Made by a program: the position numbers and the translations under genes. Of a DNA stretch of 8,598 nt, positions 1-6,859 are shown in pieces; position 1 is the first letter of the stretch, and each line of letters starts with the position of its first letter. The DNA lies in assembly GCA_025656895.1 (NCBI GenBank), contig JAHXHF010000087.1:1-8598 (forward strand). Direction: 5' to 3'. This DNA is from a gamma proteobacterium symbiont of Bathyaustriella thionipta. GTDB lineage: Bacteria > Pseudomonadota > Gammaproteobacteria > Chromatiales > Chromatiaceae. The notes under the pieces were generated by a model that made no database searches, was not told the DNA's origin, and saw only the letters and a program-made list of their open reading frames with translations.

Positions 1-281
1 TGCTGAAGGGTGCCGGAACCCTGGTGGCCTTGCCGGGCAGTAAGCCACCAGCGGTCTGTTCACAGGGAAACCCGGGTATGGCTACGGCCGGTATGGGCGA
101 TGTGCTGGCCGGCATCATCGCGGCCTTTATTGCGCAGGGACATAATCTGGCAGATGCGGCAGAAATGGGCGTTTGTCTGCACTCGGCAGCCGCTGATGAG
201 GTGGCAAAAAACGGCCAGACAGGCATGCTGGCCTCTGATTTATTTCCGCACATACGGCCATTGCTGCATGAGCCAGTCTGA
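1..281 (+). CDS. nnrD: NAD(P)H-hydrate dehydratase domain, C-terminal end (partial)
   Basis: The reading frame is open from the window edge (first full codon at 3) to the TGA at 279-281, so only about the last 92 residues are present. They contain LKGAGTLVA near the start, then CSQGNPGMATAGMGDVLAG, the signature of the YjeF C-terminal (ribokinase-like) domain; the GMGD aspartate is the expected catalytic base. The family dehydrates the damaged S-form of NAD(P)H hydrate at the expense of ADP or ATP, in the cytosol. In most Gammaproteobacteria it is the C-terminal half of a bifunctional Nnr protein with an epimerase domain in front; that half is outside the window, so bifunctionality is inferred. 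The end overlaps tsaE by 14 bases, which implies co-transcription and probable translational coupling. Confidence 0.93.
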   Translation, partial: LKGAGTLVALPGSKPPAVCSQGNPGMATAGMGDVLAGIIAAFIAQGHNLADAAEMGVCLHSAAADEVAKNGQTGMLASDLFPHIRPLLHEPV

Positions 282-735
282 GATTCTATTGCGGGCGGCT
301 GATGAGGCGGCTCAAATGGATGTTGGCAGACAGTTGGCGGCCGCTCTGCAGGCACCTTTGTGTATTTTTCTGCAAGGTGATCTGGGCGCGGGCAAGACGA
401 CTCTGGTGCGCGGCCTGTTACGGGCCTTGGGACACCAGGCTGCGGCGCGCAGTCCCACCTATACACTGATGGAACCCTACGCGGAACTAACACCGGCCTG
501 TTATCACTTTGATTTGTATCGTTTGTCGGATGCAGAAGAACTGGAATATCTCGGTATCCGGGATTTGCTCGACCGGCCGGTTGTGCTGCTGTTCGAGTGG
601 CCGCAGCGAGGGACGGGGTATCTGCCAGCCGCTGACCTGCTGCTGGATATTCGCCCTTGCGACAGTGGCCGGCTTATTCATATTCAGGCGGAAACTCAAG
701 CGGGCATTAAAGTTATCCAGGGTTTAGCCGGTTAG
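268..735 (+). CDS. tsaE: tRNA threonylcarbamoyladenosine biosynthesis ATPase TsaE
   Basis: 155 residues, normal length for TsaE (YjeE). The Walker A loop GDLGAGKT is at residues 37-44 with K43 and T44. SPTYTLMEPY is at 62-71, HFDLYRL at 80-86 and FEWPQRG at 109-115, all typical of the family. TsaE is the ATPase that works with TsaB and TsaD to put the t6A modification on A37 of ANN-decoding tRNAs. The ATG at 268 is chosen because it gives a family-like N-terminus; the same frame runs upstream to about position 10, but that part is out-of-frame nnrD sequence and does not look like TsaE. The start lies inside the last codons of nnrD. The nnrD-tsaE-amidase order matches the conserved gammaproteobacterial cluster. 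Confidence 0.96.
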   Translation: MSQSEILLRAADEAAQMDVGRQLAAALQAPLCIFLQGDLGAGKTTLVRGLLRALGHQAAARSPTYTLMEPYAELTPACYHFDLYRLSDAEELEYLGIRDLLDRPVVLLFEWPQRGTGYLPAADLLLDIRPCDSGRLIHIQAETQAGIKVIQGLAG

Positions 736-740
736 TTGCA

Positions 741-773
741 ACCTGAATCCGCCCTGAAGGTACAGATTCAGGT
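741..773. repeat. Perfect 9-bp inverted repeat after tsaE
   Basis: ACCTGAATC at 741-749 is exactly complementary to GATTCAGGT at 765-773, with a 15-base loop. It begins six bases after the tsaE stop and is followed by A/T-rich sequence (ATAAATAATAATTATT) but no run of T. It could be a weak terminator or an RNA 3'-end structure separating nnrD-tsaE from the amidase gene. The long loop and missing T-tract make an efficient intrinsic terminator unlikely. Confidence 0.4.
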
Positions 774-817
774 ATAAATAATAATTATTAGAAAAAGCTT
801 CTATCTATCAGAAATTA

Positions 818-846
818 TTGAATAAATTTTAAGCAAGTGCTATTCT
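818..846 (+). promoter_or_regulatory. Candidate sigma70-type promoter of the amidase gene
   Basis: TTGAAT at 818-823 (4 of 6 matches to the -35 consensus) and TATTCT at 841-846 (4 of 6 to the -10) are separated by exactly 17 bases in an A/T-rich stretch. Transcription would begin near 853, giving a leader of about 22 bases that contains the ribosome binding site. This is a pattern match only. Confidence 0.4.
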
Positions 847-857
847 TGAGTTTGATC

Positions 858-863
858 GGGGAG
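858..863 (+). promoter_or_regulatory. Ribosome binding site deciding the GTG start of the amidase
   Basis: GGGGAG ends 11 bases before the GTG at 875. The nearby ATG at 879 is in another frame and stops after four codons. The GTG is the start that gives a clean signal peptide, so it is preferred. Confidence 0.55.
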
Positions 864-874
864 TAATCGAATCC

Positions 875-2203
875 GTGAATGGCATCATACTAAAATTTAC
901 CTTTCTGCTTTTGTTTCTGCTCACAGGCACTGTGAATGCAGGGCAGGCTGTCATTCAGTCCATGCGTTTATGGTCTGCGCCCGATCATACCCGCCTGGTA
1001 TTTGATGTTGATGCGGCGGTTGAACACAAAATTTTCACCCTGAAATCTCCTGATCGTCTGGTCATTGATATCAGTAATGCGCGACTGACTGTCAAACCGC
1101 AGCAAGCCACTTCGCAAGACCAGTTCATACGCCAGGTTCGTTTTGGTAAACAGGACAAGCGCAACAGCCGCATTGTTCTGGACTTGAAAAAAACGGTACA
1201 ACCACGCAGTTTTGTCCTCAAACCCAACAAGCAATACGGTCATCGTCTGGTGGTGGATGTTTATCAGAAAGCATCCGACAGCAAACAAAAAAGCAAGTCG
1301 GTCAAGACTGTTTCCAAAACTTACCATCGGGATGTTGTGATTGCTATTGATGCCGGGCATGGTGGCGAAGATCCGGGCGCCAGTGGTGCCAAAGGTTCCA
1401 AGGAAAAACGTGTAACCCTGGCGATTGCCAAAAAACTGAAAGCACTGGTGGATGCCGAAAAAGGCATGTCAGCGGTACTGACGCGCAAGGGCGATTATTA
1501 TATTCCGCTGCGTCAGCGCATGGATATTGCACGTAAATACAAAGCAGACCTGTTTGTTTCTATTCATGCCGATGCTTTCAAGGATCCACGAGCCAGCGGG
1601 GCGTCGGTGTATGTGCTGAGCCGCAGAGGTGCCTCCAGTGAAGCTGCCAAATGGCTGGCCAAACAGGAAAATGCGGCTGATCTGATCGGTGGTGTGAAGC
1701 TGGGTGATAAAGACGATGTGCTGGCTTCGGTATTGATGGATCTTTCGCAAAGTGCCACCATCCAGGCCAGTAATGGTGCGGCCGGTCAGGTACTCAGTCA
1801 GTTAAAACGCCTGGGTAAAGTGCATGGTCGCAAAGTGCAGCGGGCTGGCTTTATGGTGCTTAAATCACCGGATATGCCTTCCATGCTGGTAGAAACCGCA
1901 TTTATTTCCAATCCACAGGAAGAACGCAGGCTTAATTCGGCTGCTCATCAAAAACGTCTGGCCAAAGCCATTTTGAGCGGTGTGAAAAATTATTTTCAGC
2001 AATCACCGCCACCGGGCAGCCTGATGGCCAGCCAACAGAGTCAGTCGGATATTGTCTATATTGTGAAGGCGGGTGATACCTTGTCCGCTATTGCCAGTCG
2101 TTATCAGATCAGTCTGAATGTTATTCGCTCATACAACAAACTCAGAACCGATGTTTTGAGCATTGGCAAACGTCTGACCATTCCGGCTCGTTCAGACAGT
2201 TGA
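875..2203 (+). CDS. amiC: Secreted N-acetylmuramoyl-L-alanine amidase (AMIN, amidase_3, LysM)
   Basis: 442 residues with a GTG start. Residues 1-22 form a signal peptide (hydrophobic core FTFLLLFLL, cleavage likely after VNA), so the enzyme acts in the periplasm. An AMIN domain spans about 24-131, followed by a lysine-rich linker to about 150. The zinc amidase_3 domain covers about 153-373: DAGHGG with H162, E177, SIHAD with H231, and the catalytic glutamate E340 in VETAF. Residues about 250-310 carry the extra helix region (ENAADLIGG) that in E. coli AmiB/AmiC blocks the active site until EnvC or NlpD relieves it, so regulated activity is inferred. A LysM peptidoglycan-binding module lies at about 394-437. 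The family cleaves the stem peptide from MurNAc to split septal peptidoglycan at division. AmiB and AmiC are hard to tell apart here; E. coli AmiC lacks LysM, so amiB is an equally fair name. It is followed by ubiX, not mutL. Confidence 0.95.
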   Translation: MNGIILKFTFLLLFLLTGTVNAGQAVIQSMRLWSAPDHTRLVFDVDAAVEHKIFTLKSPDRLVIDISNARLTVKPQQATSQDQFIRQVRFGKQDKRNSRIVLDLKKTVQPRSFVLKPNKQYGHRLVVDVYQKASDSKQKSKSVKTVSKTYHRDVVIAIDAGHGGEDPGASGAKGSKEKRVTLAIAKKLKALVDAEKGMSAVLTRKGDYYIPLRQRMDIARKYKADLFVSIHADAFKDPRASGASVYVLSRRGASSEAAKWLAKQENAADLIGGVKLGDKDDVLASVLMDLSQSATIQASNGAAGQVLSQLKRLGKVHGRKVQRAGFMVLKSPDMPSMLVETAFISNPQEERRLNSAAHQKRLAKAILSGVKNYFQQSPPPGSLMASQQSQSDIVYIVKAGDTLSAIASRYQISLNVIRSYNKLRTDVLSIGKRLTIPARSDS

Positions 2204-2278
2204 TAGCCATCTTTAGCGCTTGTTTTCTGCTGATTTCTGATGATCTGCCAGCCATGAATCCGGGGTTTGTCTATATCC

Positions 2279-2905
2279 ATGCAAAATGAAGAAGCCCCGA
2301 TAGCATTGGCTTTTACCGGCGCTTCCGGTGCCCTTTACGGCCTGCGCCTGCTGGAATGTCTGCTGGCGGCCGGCAGAGCGGTTTATCTGATGTATTCACA
2401 ACCCGCGCAGATGGTCATGGCGATGGAAACAGAGGTAAAACTACCCTCGCGAGCAGCTGAGGCTGAAGCCTGTCTGAGTCAGCTTTATTCGGCCAAACCG
2501 GGGCAGTTACGGGTATTTGCCCATGATGAGTGGATGGCTCCGGTTGCCAGCGGCACCAATCCGCCTGCCGCTATGGTGATTTGTCCCTGTACCACCGGTA
2601 CTCTGGCTACTATTGCCTCGGGTCTGTGTCAGGACCTGATCGACCGCGCGGCTGATGTGATGTTGAAAGAAAGGAAAAAACTTATATTGGTGTTGAGGGA
2701 AACCCCTTTGTCGGACATTCATCTGGAGAATATGCTCAAATTAAGCCGTATGGGAGCCATCATGATGCCGGCCAATCCCGGCTTTTACTTAAAGCCCGAG
2801 CGTCTTTCCGATCTGGTCGATTTTATGGTGGCACGGGTACTGGATCATTTGCAGGTGCCGCACGATTTAATTCCCCGTTGGGGAGAAACAAATCCGCAGG
2901 GATAA
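2279..2905 (+). CDS. ubiX: Flavin prenyltransferase UbiX
   Basis: 208 residues from the ATG at 2279. UbiX joins dimethylallyl phosphate to reduced FMN to make prenyl-FMN, the cofactor of the UbiD decarboxylase in ubiquinone synthesis. The flavin-binding TGASGALYG is at residues 13-21 and CPCTTGTLATIASG at 102-115. Residues S16, E50, R123, K130, R140, E141, Y170 and W201 sit one position beyond the catalytic set described for Pseudomonas aeruginosa UbiX (S15, E49, R122, K129, R139, E140, Y169, W200), so the active site looks complete. This supports the ATG. A TTG at 2267 in frame would add four residues, but the GGGG at 2262-2265 is too close to serve it and lies 13 bases before the ATG. The 75 bases separating it from the amidase gene show no clear promoter or terminator. 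Its stop is two bases from the end of the convergent membrane-protein gene. Confidence 0.96.
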   Translation: MQNEEAPIALAFTGASGALYGLRLLECLLAAGRAVYLMYSQPAQMVMAMETEVKLPSRAAEAEACLSQLYSAKPGQLRVFAHDEWMAPVASGTNPPAAMVICPCTTGTLATIASGLCQDLIDRAADVMLKERKKLILVLRETPLSDIHLENMLKLSRMGAIMMPANPGFYLKPERLSDLVDFMVARVLDHLQVPHDLIPRWGETNPQG

Positions 2906-2907
2906 AA

Positions 2908-4953
2908 TTATTCGGCTGTTTGCGCGGATGGCTTCTGATGTCCGGCCTGCGAGGGTTCCAGCTGTGGATTTTCCTGTATCAATAAAACAGGAGCAGATTG
3001 CGGGCTTTCCACCTGTTTGAACAGCAATGGCTTGCTGTCAGTGGCCAGTTGCTCAAAGGCCTCCTGGCTGCTGAATGAGGTTTTGGCGTAGCTCAAAATC
3101 CACGGAATAGCCGTTTTTTCCTGCCGATCCGCATAGCCAATCCACAGCATGGCTTGCTTTTTTCCAACGCGGTAATGAGTGGACCATACATTCAGAATAT
3201 AACGGCTGTTGCTGTCAATCGGCTTTATCAAGGTCAGATCCGGGTATTCGCCGTCATGAATATGTGCCAGAACCGGCAGTTCTGCAATGCTTTCAGAGGG
3301 TGCGAACAGTCTTATCCAGGGCTGCCAGCCACTTTTATCGGGTAGCTGCCACCCCTGTTGCAGCAATGTTTTTTTCAAATGGGCTAAATCACCCGCGTAT
3401 TGAAAATTAAAGCGCTGGCTTCTATCACTGAATAAATCAATTCGATAAGCCGGAAGTGATTTCCAGGCCAGTGTGTGCCAGTCACTCTGACTGATATGGT
3501 TGATCAGTTTGAACGGAGTATAGCGTTGCGTATCGCGGGCCTGGTTCAGATAACTGAATATTGAAACCACAAGCAGCAGTGTGCTGATACTGACAAGTGC
3601 CATACCGCGCCAGTCAGGAGCCTCTTCAACATGGGTTTTATAGGCCAGAGCCAGGGTGGTCACCCAGATCAGGCCGATAAAGATGCCGCCGATGACGTCT
3701 GAAAACCAGTGCGCGCCCAGATACAAACGGGAAAAGCCCACTGCAAAAACAAGAAAAGCAGCCAGAAAATAGACCAGCCAATGATGCTTTCCGCGTAATG
3801 TATTCCCTACCATAACCGCCAGAAAGCCATACAGAACCGTGGCACGCAAAGCATGGTTGCTGGGAAAGCCGGGACTGTCCAGATCAGGCAGATTCATCGG
3901 TGGTCTGGGTAATTGCAGCCCCCATTTGAGCAGGGAACCGGCCAGCAGGGCAAATAAACCAGCGGCCAGCCAGTGTCCCAACGCCTGCCAGTTGCGCAGA
4001 ACAATCAGCCATGCGGCAATACCGGCAAACAGAGCCAGCAGCAAGGGAGCATCTGCCAGCCGGCTGGCGGCGATCATCATTTGGGTGAAAAATGGAGTGC
4101 GTAGCGCCTGTAAGCCTTCAAAAGCTGCATGATCCAGTCCGTGACCGCTCATATCTCCCAGCAGAATGCCGCTGACAATACCGGTGAGTAACACCGCCAG
4201 CACCAGCAGGGCGGCAAAAAGGGCCAGCCATCGGGCTTCCGGATGATGCGGGTCGTCCAGTGCGGCGGCAATATCACGCGTAAACCGGTGTTCACTGGCC
4301 CAATGCATCAGATGCCGTACCCACAGGCGCGCAACCGGCAGCAGCAGGCGCATGAAGGTACGCACACTCCAGACCAGTATAAACAGCAGCACGCTAATCA
4401 GTAGCAGCATGACCACCAGCCGCAAAGCTACTTCAGCCGCCAGTTCCAGGGATGCACCGAATACCATGCCTGGAATCAGGTAGGCCGGCGCCCAGATGAG
4501 CGCTGAAAATACGTTGGCAGCAAAAAAACGCCTGGCGGGCATCTTCAGCATGCCGGCAACCAGTGGAATGACCGCGCGAACCGGGCCCACAAAGCGGCCG
4601 AAGATAACGCTTTTACCGCCGTAGCGATGAAAAAACCGGCTGCCGCGTTGCAGCATGGCAGGATGACGGTTGAACGGGTAAAAAGTGGATATACGATCTT
4701 TGAAGATACGCCCGAGCATGAAGCTCAGGCCGTCACCAACGACAGCCCCGGCAACCGCCCAGGCCATGGTTGGCCAGAATGACAGGCTACCCGAGGCAAT
4801 CAGGGCACCAAAACCGAACATGAAAACCACACCCGGCACAATCAGCCCGACAATGGCGAGTGATTCCGACATGGCGACCAGAAACACCGCAATTCCGGCC
4901 AGCAGCGGGTGCGCGGCAACCCACTCCAGCAGGGCGTGGAAATAAAATTCCAC
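2908..4953 (-). CDS. Fused DedA / PAP2 phosphatase / LssY C-terminal-like membrane protein
   Basis: 681 residues, GTG start. Residues about 1-200 are a DedA (SNARE-associated) domain: membrane segments, E30, VPG at 39-41, and GRFVGPVRAVIPLVAG at 119-134 with R120 and R126. About 240-440 is a PAP2 domain with the three phosphatase motifs: K343 to RP at 350-351, PSNH at 364-367 (usual PSGH, here N for G), and SRLYLGAHWFSD at 408-419 with H415 and D419. About 480-650 resembles the soluble LssY C-terminal domain, followed by a Q/P-rich tail. DedA members are known undecaprenyl-phosphate or phospholipid flippases and PAP2 members dephosphorylate lipid pyrophosphates, so a role in lipid-carrier recycling or phospholipid turnover in the inner membrane is inferred; the substrate is not shown. 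It starts eight bases after hemL, hence is the last gene of the thi-hemL operon. No strong ribosome binding site precedes the GTG; the next in-frame ATG (residue 28) would cut into the DedA domain. Confidence 0.92.
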   Translation of the reverse strand: MEFYFHALLEWVAAHPLLAGIAVFLVAMSESLAIVGLIVPGVVFMFGFGALIASGSLSFWPTMAWAVAGAVVGDGLSFMLGRIFKDRISTFYPFNRHPAMLQRGSRFFHRYGGKSVIFGRFVGPVRAVIPLVAGMLKMPARRFFAANVFSALIWAPAYLIPGMVFGASLELAAEVALRLVVMLLLISVLLFILVWSVRTFMRLLLPVARLWVRHLMHWASEHRFTRDIAAALDDPHHPEARWLALFAALLVLAVLLTGIVSGILLGDMSGHGLDHAAFEGLQALRTPFFTQMMIAASRLADAPLLLALFAGIAAWLIVLRNWQALGHWLAAGLFALLAGSLLKWGLQLPRPPMNLPDLDSPGFPSNHALRATVLYGFLAVMVGNTLRGKHHWLVYFLAAFLVFAVGFSRLYLGAHWFSDVIGGIFIGLIWVTTLALAYKTHVEEAPDWRGMALVSISTLLLVVSIFSYLNQARDTQRYTPFKLINHISQSDWHTLAWKSLPAYRIDLFSDRSQRFNFQYAGDLAHLKKTLLQQGWQLPDKSGWQPWIRLFAPSESIAELPVLAHIHDGEYPDLTLIKPIDSNSRYILNVWSTHYRVGKKQAMLWIGYADRQEKTAIPWILSYAKTSFSSQEAFEQLATDSKPLLFKQVESPQSAPVLLIQENPQLEPSQAGHQKPSAQTAE

Positions 4954-4961
4954 GGCTGTGG

Positions 4962-6242
4962 CTAAAGCTGAGAGAAAGCCTGAGCGGCTGCCTCTATGGT
5001 GCTGTCAATATCCTGTTCACTGTGAGCGGCCGATACAAAACCGGCTTCAAAAGCGGAGGGCGCCAGATAAATACCGGCATCCAGCATCAGATGGAAAAAG
5101 CGTCCAAAGGCATCCTGATCACAGGAGGTTGTTCCGGCAAAATTGCTGACTTCAGGCTGGCCGGTAAAAAACAGACCGAACATGCCGCCTACCTGATTGC
5201 TGCACAGAGGCACTCCGGCCTTGTCGGCCTGACTGAGAATGCCACTCAGCAGTCGGGTAGTTTTGTCGCTCAATTGCTGATAAAAACCATCTTCAGAAAT
5301 CAGTTCCAGAGTTTTTAATCCGGCTGCCATGGCGACCGGATTTCCAGACAGGGTTCCGGCCTGATAGACCGGCCCCAGAGGCGCAATTTTGCGCATGATT
5401 TCAGCTTTGCCACCGAAAGCGCCCACCGGCATGCCACCACCGATAATTTTACCCAGCGTGGTCAGGTCGGGTTGTACATTATAAACAGATTGCGCACCGG
5501 CCAGTGCTACGCGGAAGCCGGTCATCACTTCATCAAAAATCAGCACCGCGCCATATTGGTCACATTGTTCGCGCAGGGTTTGTAAAAAACCCGGCTGGGG
5601 AGGAATGCAATTCATATTACCGGCCACCGGTTCAACGATAATACAGGCAATCTGTTCACCCAGTTCGGCAAAACATTGTTTTACCTGTTCGGCATCGTTA
5701 TAGCTGAGGGTGATGGTTTCATTCGCCAGTGCCAGCGGCACACCGGGGGAACTGGGTTCACCCAGGGTGAGGGCGCCGGAACCGGCCTTGACCAGCAGGG
5801 AGTCGGAATGACCATGATAGCAGCCCTCGAATTTCACGATTTTGTCACGTCCGCTATAGCCACGGGCCAGGCGGATGGCGCTCATGGTGGCTTCCGTGCC
5901 TGAACTGACCATGCGTACCTGATCCATGCCGGGCATGATGGCGCAGATTTTTTCCGCCATGCTGGTTTCAATGGCGGTGGGTGCGCCAAAGCTGAGTCCG
6001 TTACGAGCGGCACGGATGACCGCCTCAATAACGTCCGGATGGGCGTGTCCAAGAATCATTGGCCCCCAGGAGCCTACATAATCAATGCGTTGGCGATCAT
6101 CGGCATCATAAACATAGGCACCTTGCGCGTGTGAAAAAAATACCGGGTCACCGCCGACACTTTTGAAAGCACGTACCGGCGAATTAACGCCACCGGGGAT
6201 GACTTTTTGAGCCTGTTCAAACAGAGAATGGTCGCTACTCAT
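4962..6242 (-). CDS. hemL: Glutamate-1-semialdehyde 2,1-aminomutase
   Basis: 426 residues, the usual family length. This PLP enzyme moves the amino group of glutamate-1-semialdehyde to give 5-aminolevulinate, the last step of the C5 route to heme and other tetrapyrroles, in the cytosol. The N-terminus has FEQAQKVIPGGVNSPVRAF; SSGTEATMSAIRLARG (113-128) binds the PLP phosphate; FDEVMTGFR is at 236-244 with D237 contacting the ring nitrogen; TLGKIIGGGMPVGAFGG carries the Schiff-base lysine K265; and GTLSGNP is at 296-302. The ATG at 6242 overlaps the thiE stop by four bases (ATGA). Presence of HemL means the organism makes ALA from glutamyl-tRNA, as most Gammaproteobacteria do. Confidence 0.98.
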   Translation of the reverse strand: MSSDHSLFEQAQKVIPGGVNSPVRAFKSVGGDPVFFSHAQGAYVYDADDRQRIDYVGSWGPMILGHAHPDVIEAVIRAARNGLSFGAPTAIETSMAEKICAIMPGMDQVRMVSSGTEATMSAIRLARGYSGRDKIVKFEGCYHGHSDSLLVKAGSGALTLGEPSSPGVPLALANETITLSYNDAEQVKQCFAELGEQIACIIVEPVAGNMNCIPPQPGFLQTLREQCDQYGAVLIFDEVMTGFRVALAGAQSVYNVQPDLTTLGKIIGGGMPVGAFGGKAEIMRKIAPLGPVYQAGTLSGNPVAMAAGLKTLELISEDGFYQQLSDKTTRLLSGILSQADKAGVPLCSNQVGGMFGLFFTGQPEVSNFAGTTSCDQDAFGRFFHLMLDAGIYLAPSAFEAGFVSAAHSEQDIDSTIEAAAQAFSQL

Positions 6243-6859
6243 GATGATTCCTCGAATAATGATGTCAACTGACGCGCAGCAGCCTGAATATCGGCTGCCG
6301 CAAAAAGACCGGCAATGACCGCGAGCATATCGGCACCTGCTGCAATCAAAGCGCCGCCATTGTCGGCGTTAATGCCTCCAATCGCAACTATGGGTATGCT
6401 TAATTTTTCTTTCGCCTGCTGCAGTGTGTTGATATCAGCAGGGCTGGCCAGAGGCTTGCTGCTGGATGGAAAAAAACGCCCGAAGGCGACATAATCTGCA
6501 CCCTGCTGTTCGGCCAGCAAGGCCTGTTCAATACTGTTGTAGCAGGAGACACCTATCATCTTGTTGTGCCCCAGCCGCTGGCGGCAATCGGCCACACAGC
6601 CATCTTCTTTGCCCAAATGCACACCGGCGGCATCCACCTCCACAGCCAGTTGCATGTCATCGTTGATGATGAGAGGGATTTGCTGTTGCTGACACAAATC
6701 CTGCAAGGCTTTCGCCTCCCGGTATCGGCTGCCGGAGTCAGAGGATTTATTGCGGTATTGCAAAATACGCATGCCACCGTTTATGGCCGCTTCTACCTGT
6801 TGTAATAAACCGGGCAAGGAATGGTGGTTGTTTGCGGTGATACCGTACAAGCCTTTCAT
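6239..6859 (-). CDS. thiE: Thiamine-phosphate synthase
   Basis: 206 residues, normal for the family. ThiE couples HMP-pyrophosphate to the thiazole phosphate to give thiamine phosphate. The TIM-barrel landmarks are all present: GLYGIT at the start, LQYRNK at 33-38 (pyrophosphate and Mg contacts), INDD at 65-68, GVHLGKED at 79-86, GVSCYNS at 103-109, ADYVAFGRFFPSSSKP at 121-136 and PIVAIGGI at 156-163. The FPSSSKP form of the FPTxTK loop is slightly divergent but keeps the lysine. The ATG overlaps the thiD stop as ATGA, and its own stop overlaps the hemL ATG in the same way; its closing codons also hold the hemL ribosome binding site. Confidence 0.97.
   Translation of the reverse strand: MKGLYGITANNHHSLPGLLQQVEAAINGGMRILQYRNKSSDSGSRYREAKALQDLCQQQQIPLIINDDMQLAVEVDAAGVHLGKEDGCVADCRQRLGHNKMIGVSCYNSIEQALLAEQQGADYVAFGRFFPSSSKPLASPADINTLQQAKEKLSIPIVAIGGINADNGGALIAAGADMLAVIAGLFAAADIQAAARQLTSLFEESS
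6249..6253 (-). promoter_or_regulatory. Ribosome binding site of hemL inside thiE
   Basis: On the - strand GAGGA (6253 to 6249) precedes the hemL ATG with a six-base spacer. It is built into the last codons of thiE, so hemL can be initiated both by re-initiating ribosomes at the ATGA overlap and by fresh ones. Confidence 0.7.

Noticed and set aside
10..267. N-terminal extension of tsaE in the same frame
   Set aside because: It is the out-of-frame shadow of nnrD. The nnrD frame has the family motif GNPGMATAGMGD, while this frame gives Trp/Arg-rich text without TsaE similarity.
968..1360. Open frame of 130 codons on the - strand inside the amidase gene
   Set aside because: Antisense to the AMIN and linker region; no motif or start context.
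2254..2289. Short ORF starting at an ATG just before ubiX
   Set aside because: Eleven codons, out of frame and overlapping the ubiX start, without its own well placed ribosome binding site.
3839..4132. Open frame of 97 codons on the + strand inside the DedA-PAP2 gene
   Set aside because: Antisense shadow of the PAP2 domain, with no ribosome binding site and no recognisable motif.
4860..5318. Long + strand open frame opposite hemL and the membrane gene
   Set aside because: It is a shadow: the - strand frames carry complete, motif-rich proteins over the same bases and the + strand translation resembles nothing.
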